Origin: Brachybacterium faecium DSM 4810
GTDB taxonomy: Bacteria; Actinomycetota; Actinomycetes; Actinomycetales; Dermabacteraceae
DNA length: 64,000 bases
Assembly: GCA_000023405.1 (NCBI GenBank)
Contig: CP001643.1
Span: forward strand, 2,976,001-3,040,000
Direction of reading: 5' to 3'
Position 1 is the stretch's first letter. Each line of letters begins with the position of its first letter. The position numbers were made by a program, and so were the translations under genes. The notes beneath the pieces were generated by a model. The model had not been told where the DNA came from. It made no database searches and was given only the letters and a program-made list of their open reading frames with translations. This document shows, piece by piece, positions 9,155-17,108 of the stretch.

Positions 9155-11230
9155 ATGACCTCGAGCCCCTCCCCCGCCCCGCCCGCACCGCCTGCACCCG
9201 CCGGCCGCGGCTACCGCCCCGAGCTGCACGGGCTGCGCGGCCTCGCGATCGCGCTGGTGGTGCTGTACCACGTGTTCTTCGACCGGGTCTCCGGCGGGGT
9301 GGACGTGTTCCTGTTCATCTCCGCCTTCTTCCTCACCGGCAGCTTCGTGCGCCGGATGGAGGACGGCCGGCCGACGGCGCCGCTGGCGTACTGGGCGCGC
9401 ACCTTCAAGCGCCTGCTGCCGCCCGCGGCGGTGGTGATCCTGGCGACGCTCGGCGGGGTGCGGCTGCTGCTGCCCGCGAGCGCCTGGATGCCCGCGATCA
9501 ACGACGCGATCGCCTCCCTGCTGCAGGTCGAGAACTGGCTGCTGATCCACCGCGGCACGGACTACGAGGCGGCGGCGACCGCGGCCACCTCGCCGCTGCA
9601 GCACTTCTGGTCGCTGTCCATCCAGGGGCAGGTGTTCCTGCTGTGGCCGCTGCTGTTCGCGCTGTGCGCCGTGGCCGCGCGCGGGGCCGGCCTCGCTCCG
9701 CGCCGCGTGGTGCTGGTGCTCTTCGCTCTGGTCGCGCTCGCGTCCTTCGCCTGGTCCCTCGTCTCCACCGCCGCGCAGCAGGAGATCGCCTACTTCGACA
9801 CCTCCACCCGGATGTGGGAGTTCGCGGCCGGGTCGCTGCTGGCGCTGTGGCCGGCCGCGAACGCCGCGGCCCCGGCCTCGCGCCGCGCCCGTCGGGTGCG
9901 CACGGTGCTGGGCTGGGCGGGCCTCGCGGCGCTGATCTCGACCGGTGCGCTGATCGACGGCCGCTCGATGTTCCCCGGCTGGATCGCGGCGATCCCGCTG
10001 CTCGGGGCGACCGGGGTGTTCCTCGCCGGCACCACCGGCTCCCGGCTCGGGGCGGACCGGCTGCTGGCCTCGCGCCCGTTCTCCTTCCTGGGGGACGTGA
10101 GCTACGGGCTGTACCTCGTCCACTGGCCGCTGCTGACCCTCCTGCTGCTGTCCAGCGGGCGGGAGACCGCCGGGCTGCTGCGCGGCACGCTCGTCATCGC
10201 CGTCTCGCTGCTGCTCGCCTGGCTGCTGACCCGCGTGGTGGACACCCCGATCCGGCGCTGGCGGTGGGCGAACGCGCGCCCGCTGCGCGCCGGTGCGGTG
10301 GTGGCGATGGTGCTCGTGCTCGGGCTCGGCCCGACCCTCGGAGCGCAGACCCTGCTGCAGCGCGCGGCCGACGAGGCCGAGCGCCGGGCCTACGCGGACA
10401 ATCCCGGGGCGCGGGTGCTGGAGCCGGGCTACACCCCGCACCCGGACGCGGACCCGGACGCGGAGCCGCTGCCCACGGCCGCGACGGTGCGCTCGGACTG
10501 GGGCCTGCTGGACGGCCCCTGCGAGGGGGAGCTCGAGCCCGAGGTCGCCTCCGTCGCGGAGGGCTGCCAGGCCACCGACGCCCCCGAGGACGCCCCGGTG
10601 ATCGTCGCGGTCGGCAACTCCCGGCTGCGCCAGTCGGCGATGTCCCTCATCGGCCCCGCCCGCGAGAACGGGTGGCGCCTGGTGCTCATCCACCGCAACA
10701 GCTGCCAGTTCATGCCCGGGGTGATGACCTACAGCGGCCAGGAATGCTTCGACCACAACCTCGCCGTCGCCGAGCACCTGCGGAAGCTCGCCCCGGAGGC
10801 GGTCGCGATGCACACCACCGTGTACCGCGGGGTGGGCCCGGAGGAGCCCAGCGAGGTGCTGGACGAGACGGTCGGCGAGCTGCTCGACCAGGACATCCCC
10901 GTGATCGCTCTGCGCACCCCGCCGCGGGCGGCGGAGAACCCGCTGGACTGCCTCGACGACGGGGGCACGGTCGAGGAGTGCACCACGCCGCTGGATCCCG
11001 AGCACATGCCGGCCGAGCGCGCGGACGCCGCACGGCTCGAGGAGCTCTCCCAGGACGGGCCGCTGCATGCGGTGGACCTGCTGCCGGTGCTCTGCCCGGA
11101 GCACGAGTGCAGCCCCCTGATCGGGAACATCTCGGTGTTCATGGACGAGGACCACATCACCGCGACCTACATGGAGAGCACGGGCGGGGAGGTCTCCCGT
11201 CAGCTCGAGGAGTCCGGCTTCACCTGGTGA
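9155..11230 (+). CDS. Second acyltransferase-3 membrane protein with SGNH-like domain
   Basis: A 691-residue paralogue of the protein at 3026-5602, lacking its long N-terminal extension. The acyltransferase-3 domain starts at once (YRPELHGLRGLAIAL, then VLYHVFFDRVSGGVDVFLFI), with about ten membrane segments. The extracytoplasmic C-terminal domain begins near residue 480. Its nucleophile block is VIVAVGNSRLRQS rather than GDSH, so the serine is kept but the following histidine is arginine; the DxxH motif (DEDHIT) is present. It may use a different acyl donor or acceptor from its paralogue, or be a weaker esterase. The 3' end overlaps the convergent gene at 11200-11514 by 31 bp. Confidence 0.88.
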   Translation: MTSSPSPAPPAPPAPAGRGYRPELHGLRGLAIALVVLYHVFFDRVSGGVDVFLFISAFFLTGSFVRRMEDGRPTAPLAYWARTFKRLLPPAAVVILATLGGVRLLLPASAWMPAINDAIASLLQVENWLLIHRGTDYEAAATAATSPLQHFWSLSIQGQVFLLWPLLFALCAVAARGAGLAPRRVVLVLFALVALASFAWSLVSTAAQQEIAYFDTSTRMWEFAAGSLLALWPAANAAAPASRRARRVRTVLGWAGLAALISTGALIDGRSMFPGWIAAIPLLGATGVFLAGTTGSRLGADRLLASRPFSFLGDVSYGLYLVHWPLLTLLLLSSGRETAGLLRGTLVIAVSLLLAWLLTRVVDTPIRRWRWANARPLRAGAVVAMVLVLGLGPTLGAQTLLQRAADEAERRAYADNPGARVLEPGYTPHPDADPDAEPLPTAATVRSDWGLLDGPCEGELEPEVASVAEGCQATDAPEDAPVIVAVGNSRLRQSAMSLIGPARENGWRLVLIHRNSCQFMPGVMTYSGQECFDHNLAVAEHLRKLAPEAVAMHTTVYRGVGPEEPSEVLDETVGELLDQDIPVIALRTPPRAAENPLDCLDDGGTVEECTTPLDPEHMPAERADAARLEELSQDGPLHAVDLLPVLCPEHECSPLIGNISVFMDEDHITATYMESTGGEVSRQLEESGFTW

Positions 11231-11514
11231 GCCGGCGCCGCCTGGAGAGCAGCGCGCTTCCCGATCGCCGTCACCGCGTCGACGGCCTCGCGCGTGCGCT
11301 GGGCCAAGGGGTGATCGGGGCCGTGCTCGCGCCGCGCGTCCTTGGCGAGCTCCTCGACCTGGTAGTACGCGTCCTCCAGGTGGCCGGACTCGGCGGTCGC
11401 CTCGGCGAGCTCGCAGCGCAGCTCGATCGCCTCGGCACTGAGGGACTCGCCGTGCTCGAGCAGGTCGAGCAGGCGGCGGGTGGCGTCGTGGACTCGCTGC
11501 TGCGGGGTGCTCAT
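11200..11514 (-). CDS. Small TPR-like protein, function unknown
   Basis: A 104-residue hydrophilic, mostly helical protein. The stretch GHLEDAYYQVEELAKDARRE followed by HGPDHPLAQRTREAVD resembles one tetratricopeptide unit of the type in which HGPDHP links two helices. The ATG at 11514 has a strong ribosome site (AGGAGG, 4 bp upstream) and a plausible -10 TAGGAT at 11546-11551. The last 31 bp are antisense to the end of the acyltransferase gene. No partner can be named. Confidence 0.7.
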   Translation of the reverse strand: MSTPQQRVHDATRRLLDLLEHGESLSAEAIELRCELAEATAESGHLEDAYYQVEELAKDARREHGPDHPLAQRTREAVDAVTAIGKRAALQAAPAHQVKPDSSS

Positions 11515-11646
11515 CGATCCTCCTGGGACGGCGCGGTGACCTCCGATCCTACGCCGGGACGGGCCCGCGCCCGCAGCGCGCCGCCGCGCTCCACCCCCAC
11601 GGCTCACGCCAGCCCTGCGGCTCACAGAGGTCCCGGGCGGCCCGAG

Positions 11647-11652
11647 TAGTCT
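11647..11652 (+). promoter_or_regulatory. Candidate -10 box (TAGTCT) for a near-leaderless transcript
   Basis: TAGTCT ends 9 bp before the ATG at 11662 and no ribosome site lies between, so translation probably begins at or within a few bases of the 5' end. Confidence 0.45.
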
Positions 11653-11661
11653 GAGCGCGCC

Positions 11662-12045
11662 ATGGAGATCAACCCCTTCGACGCGCGGCTGCGCATGCTG
11701 CAGCAGAGGGACGCCGTCCAGATGCAGCGCGAGGCGACGCCCGACGAGGAGACCGCGGGCTGCCCCGGCTGCCCGTACTTCTGGACCTGCCCGGTGCCGC
11801 ACCGCGGCGAGGAGGTGCGGGCCCCGCAGGAGATCGAGCTCGAGGAGGTCCGCGAGGTGCTCGGGCCGCGCCGCGAGTTCACCCCGCGCGATGAGTCCGA
11901 CATCGGCTGGACCGACGTCTGGGTGGACGAGGAGGGTCTCCCCCTCGCCCCCGATGAGGTCGCGAAGGGCGACGAGATCGATGAGCCGCCCGCTCCCGCG
12001 GCGCGCACCCGCCGTTCCCGGCGGGGCCTCTTCCGCCGCCGCTGA
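11662..12045 (+). CDS. Small cysteine-motif protein, function unknown
   Basis: A 127-residue acidic protein. Its notable element is AGCPGCPYFWTCPVPHRG near residue 40, with three cysteines (CPGCPYFWTC) that could bind a metal or form a redox pair. The C-terminus is strongly basic (RTRRSRRGLFRRR). It converges with hemA, 6 bp away. The position beside the haem locus is suggestive only. I do not recognise the family. Confidence 0.65.
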   Translation: MEINPFDARLRMLQQRDAVQMQREATPDEETAGCPGCPYFWTCPVPHRGEEVRAPQEIELEEVREVLGPRREFTPRDESDIGWTDVWVDEEGLPLAPDEVAKGDEIDEPPAPAARTRRSRRGLFRRR

Positions 12046-12051
12046 CCGGGC

Positions 12052-13554
12052 TCAGCCCCGGGTGCCGGAGCCCCCGTCGGCCGCCGGGGCGTGCTCGACC
12101 GGGCAGCCGCCGCCGCGCAGCGCCACCCGGGCCAGATCCGAGGTGGACAGCCGCTGCGCGCCCACCTCGGCCGCGGCCTCGAGCAGCTCCCCGCCCCGCG
12201 GCGGCACGGTGCGATCCACGCGCATCCATCCCGCCGGGACCGGCGCGTCCCCGGCCGCGCCCCCGTCGCTCCCGGCACTCCCGCCGCTGCCCGTCGTGAG
12301 CTCCTGACCGGCGGAGATGTCGATGCCGAAGATCGTGTGGAAGGCCTCGACGTAGGCGTCGGCGTAGCCGGTCTCGGCCAGGTGCCGGGCCCGCTCGGCG
12401 GGCTGGTGCATGACCCGGGCGAGGATGCGGCGCACGGAGCGCTCGAGCTGATCGGCGGTCTCGCCGGAGACGTCCCGGCGCAGGCGGTCGATCTCGCCGT
12501 CGGCCGCATCGAACACCTCGCGGCGCAGAGCGGCCATCGCCGGGTCGATCCGGCGCACCTCCTGCTGGACGCGGAACGCCTCGACGTTCTCGCCGACGAT
12601 CTCGTGGGCGGTGCGCAGCGCCGGATCGGCGTGCGCGTCGATGCCGAGCTTGAGATCCTCGAGCCCCAGCACGGTGACGCCCTTGAGGTGGCGCACCAGC
12701 GGGTGCAGATCGGAGCGCAGGGCGAGGTCGAGCACCACGGTGCGGCCCGCGGTGAGGAACTGCTCGGGGAACAGCGAGGTGCCGCGCCCCGAGCAGGCGA
12801 GCACCAGGTCCGCCTCGCGCAGCGCCTGCTCGAGCCCCGACCGCTCCACCCGCGCGATGCCGTGGCGCTCGGCGAAGCCGGCCGCCCGCCCCGAGGGCGA
12901 GAACACGCGCACCTCCCCCGCGCCGCGGCGCATCAGCTCGGCGAGGCCGAGGCGGGCGTAGGCGCCGGTGCCGACGATGAGCACGCTGCGGCCCGCATAG
13001 CCGCCCAGCTCGATCCCGCCCCGGTCGATCGCGACGGTCGCGCCGCTGCGCCCGGCCGCGCCGACGGGCGCCTGGGTGGCGACGGACTTCGCGCAGCGGA
13101 AGGCGTGCTGGAAAAGGTCGTGGAGCATCGAGGTGGTGCGGCCCTCGCGGCGGGCGGATTCGTAGGACTGCCGCACCTGCCCGGCGATCTCGGCCTCGCC
13201 GAGCACCAGGGAGCGCAGCCCGGAGGTGACCTCGTAGAGGTGCTGGGTCACGGGGGCGTCCATCGCCGCCTCGAAGCAGAGGGAGACCACCTCGCTGTCC
13301 AGTCCGCTGGTGCGCGCGACCGCGTCGACCACGAGGTCCACGCCCTCGTGGAAGCGGTCGGTGTCGAGGTAGATCTCGAGCCGGTTGCAGGTGCTCACCA
13401 CGACCTCGCCCGCGAGGACGGGGGCGGCACCGGCGGCGCCGCGTTCGCGCTCGAGCTCGGCGAGGACCGCCGGGAGGGTGTCCGCGTCCCGGGTCAGGGC
13501 ATCGAGCACGTCGAGATCGAGGTGCTCGTGGGAGGCACGGAGAGCAGCGAGCAT
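12052..13554 (-). CDS. hemA: Glutamyl-tRNA reductase
   Basis: First committed step of the C5 haem pathway: NADPH-dependent reduction of glutamyl-tRNA to glutamate-1-semialdehyde, which HemL then converts. The catalytic cysteine is C56 in VVVSTCNRLEIYL. Other family blocks are EVTSGLRSLVLGEAEIAGQV, the NADPH-binding segment RSVLIVGTGAYARLGLAELM, and a C-terminal dimerisation helix region (RRILARVMHQPAERARHLAE). I start at the ATG at 13554 (500 residues); the longer in-frame start at 13626 overlaps the promoter. The C-terminal ~60 residues are glycine/serine-rich and dispensable-looking. It is transcribed divergently from hemE, so the shared 80-bp gap probably holds the control point for haem synthesis. 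Confidence 0.96.
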   Translation of the reverse strand: MLAALRASHEHLDLDVLDALTRDADTLPAVLAELERERGAAGAAPVLAGEVVVSTCNRLEIYLDTDRFHEGVDLVVDAVARTSGLDSEVVSLCFEAAMDAPVTQHLYEVTSGLRSLVLGEAEIAGQVRQSYESARREGRTTSMLHDLFQHAFRCAKSVATQAPVGAAGRSGATVAIDRGGIELGGYAGRSVLIVGTGAYARLGLAELMRRGAGEVRVFSPSGRAAGFAERHGIARVERSGLEQALREADLVLACSGRGTSLFPEQFLTAGRTVVLDLALRSDLHPLVRHLKGVTVLGLEDLKLGIDAHADPALRTAHEIVGENVEAFRVQQEVRRIDPAMAALRREVFDAADGEIDRLRRDVSGETADQLERSVRRILARVMHQPAERARHLAETGYADAYVEAFHTIFGIDISAGQELTTGSGGSAGSDGGAAGDAPVPAGWMRVDRTVPPRGGELLEAAAEVGAQRLSTSDLARVALRGGGCPVEHAPAADGGSGTRG

Positions 13555-13561
13555 GTGCGCC

Positions 13562-13567
13562 AGTGTA
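13562..13567 (-). promoter_or_regulatory. -10 box (TACACT) of hemA, leaderless arrangement
   Basis: On the minus strand TACACT ends 7 bp before the hemA ATG, placing the predicted transcript start at the start codon. The gap also holds the perfect 8-bp palindrome TGTGCACA at 13618-13625, next to CACAAT (13622-13627), which could be the hemE -10. Operator function is not shown. Confidence 0.5.
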
Positions 13568-13635
13568 GGCCTGGAGCCCGGGCTCTCCACCCCCTCGCGG
13601 GCCGCTCTCGGGAATCGTGTGCACAATGGGGCGTC

Positions 13636-14871
13636 ATGACACAGAACCCCACGTCAGAGCCCATTTTTGGCGACAATGCGTCAGATCGATCACGACACCT
13701 GTCAGCATCCTGGAACGCCGCAGGCCCCGGCTCTGCGACCCCTGCCGCCGCACCCTCCGTCTCCCCCCTCGTCGACCCCTCCGCGCTGCCCGCCGAGCAC
13801 CCGGCCCGGCGCCCCTCCGCCGAGGGCGGGGTGGCCGATGCCTCACTGCTGCAGGAGCTGCGCGGGGTGAGGGCGGCCACTCCCAGCGTGTGGTTCATGC
13901 GACAGGCGGGCCGCTCCCTGCCCGAGTACCGCAGCCTGCGCGAGGGCACCACGATGCTCGACTCCTGCGTGCGCCCCGAGATGGCCGCAGAGATCACCGT
14001 GCAGCCGGTGCGCCGCCACCGCGTGGACGCCGGGATCTTCTTCTCCGACATCGTGGTGCCGGCGCGGCAGGCGGGGCTCGGGGTCGAGATCCAGCCGGGC
14101 GTCGGCCCCGTGTTCGACCATCCCGTGCGCACCGAGGCCGACGTCGACGCGCTGCCGCCGCTGGGCGACGACTACGAGGCGGCGCTCGATCCGATCCGCG
14201 AGGCGGTGCGGCTCACGGTCGCGGAGCTGGGCACCACTCCCCTGATCGGCTTCGCCGGCGCCCCCTTCACCGTCGCGAGCTACATGGTCGAGGGCGGGCC
14301 CAGCCGCGACCACCTGCGCACCCGCGCGCTCATGCGCTCCCAGCCCGAGGTGTGGGCGCGCCTGGCCTCCTGGGTCGCGGAGCTCTCGGGCCGCTTCCTG
14401 CGGGCGCAGGTGCTCGCGGGCGCCTCCGCGGTGCAGCTGTTCGACTCCTGGGTGGGGGCGCTGAGCGTCGAGCAGTACCTCGCCCACGTGCAGCAGCACT
14501 CCGCCGACGCGCTCGCGCACGTCACCGCTCTGCCCGTGCCGCGGATCCACTTCGGCGTGGGCGCCGCCCATCTGCTGCCGCAGATGTTCGAGGCCGGGGC
14601 GACCGCGATGGGCGTGGATCACCGCCTGCGGCTCGACCACGCGCTCGAGCTGCTGCCGCAGGGCACCCCGGTGCAGGGCAACATCGACCCGGCCGTGCTG
14701 TTCACCTCGGAGCAGGCCCGCTTCGCCGAGGCCCGCGAGGTGCTGGCGGCCGGCGCGGCGGCCAGCGGCCACGTGGTGAACCTCGGCCACGGGGTCCCGC
14801 CCACCGCCGATCCGCAGGTGCTCACCGACCTGGTGAGCTTCCTCCACGCGCAGGGCGGCGCCTCGGCATGA
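13636..14871 (+). CDS. hemE: Uroporphyrinogen decarboxylase
   Basis: Decarboxylates the four acetate side chains of uroporphyrinogen III to coproporphyrinogen III in the cytoplasm. Family marks are VWFMRQAGRSLPEYR, FFSDIVVPARQAGLGVEIQ, GFAGAPFTVASYMVEGG and the C-terminal GHVVNLGHGVPP. From the ATG at 13636 the protein has 411 residues, with a low-complexity extension of about 65 residues rich in Ala/Pro/Ser. A GTG at 13831 with GAGGG upstream would give a normal 346-residue enzyme, so the first 195 bp may instead be leader. I keep the ATG because CACAAT lies 8 bp upstream. The stop overlaps hemY by ATGA. Confidence 0.95.
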   Translation: MTQNPTSEPIFGDNASDRSRHLSASWNAAGPGSATPAAAPSVSPLVDPSALPAEHPARRPSAEGGVADASLLQELRGVRAATPSVWFMRQAGRSLPEYRSLREGTTMLDSCVRPEMAAEITVQPVRRHRVDAGIFFSDIVVPARQAGLGVEIQPGVGPVFDHPVRTEADVDALPPLGDDYEAALDPIREAVRLTVAELGTTPLIGFAGAPFTVASYMVEGGPSRDHLRTRALMRSQPEVWARLASWVAELSGRFLRAQVLAGASAVQLFDSWVGALSVEQYLAHVQQHSADALAHVTALPVPRIHFGVGAAHLLPQMFEAGATAMGVDHRLRLDHALELLPQGTPVQGNIDPAVLFTSEQARFAEAREVLAAGAAASGHVVNLGHGVPPTADPQVLTDLVSFLHAQGGASA

Positions 14872-16331
14872 GCACGCGCGTCCTCGTCGTCGGCGGCGGC
14901 CTGGCCGGTCTGCTCGCCGCTCGCCGGCATCAGCGGGCCGGGCGCCGCGTGGTGCTGCTCGAGGCCGGCGATGCCGTCGGCGGGGCGATCGCCTCGGCCC
15001 GGCTCGAGGAGGCCGGCGGCCTGGCCCTGAACACGGGCGCCGAGGCGTACTCGACCGCGTCCGGGGCGGTCGACGCCCTGGTCGCGGAGCTGGGGCTGGC
15101 CGCGCAGGTGGTCGCCCCGCGCGAGGGCCTGGGCAGCCACGTGGTCTCCGACGCGGGCGTGCACCGCGCGCCCGCCGGGGCGCTGCTCGGCGTGCCGGGG
15201 CACCCGCTCGCGGCCGACGTCCGGGCGGTGCTGGGCACCGCGGGGGCGCTGCGTGCGAGCCTCGAGCGCCTCCTGCCCGCCTCCTACGGCGCCCGGGAGG
15301 GGGCGACCGTCGCCGAGGTGGTGGGGCGCCGCCTCGGGCCGAAGGTGCTGCAGCGCCTGGTCGCCCCCGTGGTGGGCGGGGTGCACTCCGCCGATCCGGC
15401 GACCCTCGAGTTCGCGGCCGCCTCCCCGGCGCTGCGACGGGGCCTGACCGAGCACGGCTCGCTCGTGGCCGCCGTGCACAGGCTCCGGGGCGGGGCCGGA
15501 CAGCGACGGGCCGGGCAGCGGGGCGGGGCGAGCGCCGGCACCCGCGTCCACGCCCTGACCCCCACCATGGCCGCCCTGCCCGAGACGCTGCGGGCCCAGC
15601 TGCTCGACGGCGGGGCGATCCTGCGCACCGGGGTGGAGGTGACCGGCCTGGACCGCGCCGCGGCCGCCGACACCAGCACCAGCACCGCCGCCTGGACCGT
15701 GCGCACCTCCCGCGAGGAGCGCCTCGAGGCGGACCACCTGGTCCTCGCCTGCCCGCCGGACACCGCCCGCGACCTGCTGCGCGCGGCCGCACCGGAGATC
15801 GCGGGCGCCATCCCGCAGGCCCCGTCGGCCGCGGTGCGCCTGGTGGCGCTGGTGCTCGACGCCCCCGCGCTCGACGCCCTCCCCGCCGGCACCGGCGCCC
15901 TGGTCGCGCCCGGCACCGCCGGGATCGGGGCGAAGGCGCTCACCCATGCGAGCGCGAAGTGGGAGCACGTGCAGCAGGCGCTGCGCGAGGCGCTCCCCGC
16001 CGCCGCGAGCCCGCACCTGCTGCGGCTGTCCTACGGCCGGCCCGGCGAGCAGCTGCCCGCCCGCGAGGGGATCGTGGACCTCGCCCTCGCCGACGCCTCC
16101 CGCATCCTGCGCACCCCGCTCGGTCGCGCGCAGCTGCGCGCCGCGGAGGTGATCGACTGGGACCGGGCGATGCGCCAGGCCCTGCCCGGTCACCGCGCCG
16201 CGCTCGACTCCCTCGACGCGCTGCTGTCCCAGCAGCCGTCCCTCGAACTCGTCGGCTCCTGGAGAGCCGGCACCGGCATCGACGCGATCGTCCGCGCCGA
16301 CCGCTCCCTCACGGAAGGATCCGCCTCATGA
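14868..16331 (+). CDS. hemY: Coproporphyrinogen III / protoporphyrinogen oxidase (HemY/CgoX)
   Basis: A 487-residue FAD-dependent oxidase. In Gram-positive bacteria this family acts on coproporphyrinogen III, giving coproporphyrin III, as expected here because hemQ and a coproporphyrin-type hemH follow. The dinucleotide-binding motif VLVVGGGLAGLLAARR is at the N-terminus, with LEAGDAVGGAI after it. Blocks such as LVAPVVGGVHSADPATLEF and the C-terminal LVGSWRAGTGIDAIVR, the FAD-closing segment, are typical. It overlaps hemE and hemQ by ATGA at each end, so the three should be translated together. Gene names hemG, hemY and cgoX are all in use for this enzyme. Confidence 0.94.
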   Translation: MSTRVLVVGGGLAGLLAARRHQRAGRRVVLLEAGDAVGGAIASARLEEAGGLALNTGAEAYSTASGAVDALVAELGLAAQVVAPREGLGSHVVSDAGVHRAPAGALLGVPGHPLAADVRAVLGTAGALRASLERLLPASYGAREGATVAEVVGRRLGPKVLQRLVAPVVGGVHSADPATLEFAAASPALRRGLTEHGSLVAAVHRLRGGAGQRRAGQRGGASAGTRVHALTPTMAALPETLRAQLLDGGAILRTGVEVTGLDRAAAADTSTSTAAWTVRTSREERLEADHLVLACPPDTARDLLRAAAPEIAGAIPQAPSAAVRLVALVLDAPALDALPAGTGALVAPGTAGIGAKALTHASAKWEHVQQALREALPAAASPHLLRLSYGRPGEQLPAREGIVDLALADASRILRTPLGRAQLRAAEVIDWDRAMRQALPGHRAALDSLDALLSQQPSLELVGSWRAGTGIDAIVRADRSLTEGSAS

Positions 16332-17080
16332 ACGACGCCACCACCCAGCCCGCCCCGTCTGCCTCGGCCGCCCAGTCTCCCGAGGAGATCGCGCAGACCA
16401 CCCGCTACACCAGCTACACCGTGTTCCGCCGGCTCTCGGGGCTCACCGAGGAGGGCGAGGTCACCGATGCGCAGATCACCGCCGCGCTCGGAGACGTCAC
16501 CGCGCTGATCGAGTCGGATTCCGAGGGAGGTGCGGAGATCCTGGGCTTCTACGACGTCTCCGGCTTCCGCGCCGAGGCCGATCTGATGCTGTGGCTCGCG
16601 GCCGACGACCCGGCCTCCCTGCAGCGCGGGCTGCGCGAGTTCGAGCGCTCCCTGCCCGGCACCTGGCTGCACCGCGAATGGGCCGGGGTGGGCGTGCACC
16701 GCATGGCCGAGTTCGCCAAGGGCCACGTCCCCTCGTTCATGGTCCCGAGCGTCACGCGCAAGCAGTGGATCACCGTCTACCCCTTCGTGCGCAGCTACGA
16801 CTGGTATCTGCTGCCCGATGACGAGCGCAACCGCATGCTGCGCGAGCACGGCCTGCTGGGCCGCGACTTCCCCCAGGTCAACGCCAACACCGTCGCCGCC
16901 TTCGCGCTCGGCGACTACGAGTGGATGCTCTCCTTCGAGGCGGACGACCTGCACGACCTCGTCGACATGATGCGCCACCTGCGCTACTCCGACGCGCGCC
17001 TGCACGTGCGCGACGAGCTCCCCTTCCACACCGGACGCCGCCTCGAGACCCTCGAGGACGTCGCCGCCCTGCTCGCCTGA
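16328..17080 (+). CDS. hemQ: Coproheme decarboxylase (HemQ/ChdC)
   Basis: A 250-residue member of the chlorite-dismutase fold family. It converts iron-coproporphyrin III (coproheme) to haem b by peroxide-dependent decarboxylation of two propionates. Typical segments are TSYTVFRR near the N-terminus, VTRKQWITVYPFVRSYDWYL carrying the reactive tyrosine region, NRMLREHGLLGRDFPQV, and ANTVAAFALGDYEWMLSFE. The ATG overlaps the hemY stop (ATGA). Its presence with hemY and hemH marks the coproporphyrin-dependent branch used by Actinomycetota and Bacillota rather than the protoporphyrin branch. Confidence 0.96.
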   Translation: MNDATTQPAPSASAAQSPEEIAQTTRYTSYTVFRRLSGLTEEGEVTDAQITAALGDVTALIESDSEGGAEILGFYDVSGFRAEADLMLWLAADDPASLQRGLREFERSLPGTWLHREWAGVGVHRMAEFAKGHVPSFMVPSVTRKQWITVYPFVRSYDWYLLPDDERNRMLREHGLLGRDFPQVNANTVAAFALGDYEWMLSFEADDLHDLVDMMRHLRYSDARLHVRDELPFHTGRRLETLEDVAALLA

Positions 17081-17108
17081 GCGCCCGCCCCTTCTCGGAG
17101 GAGTCCCG

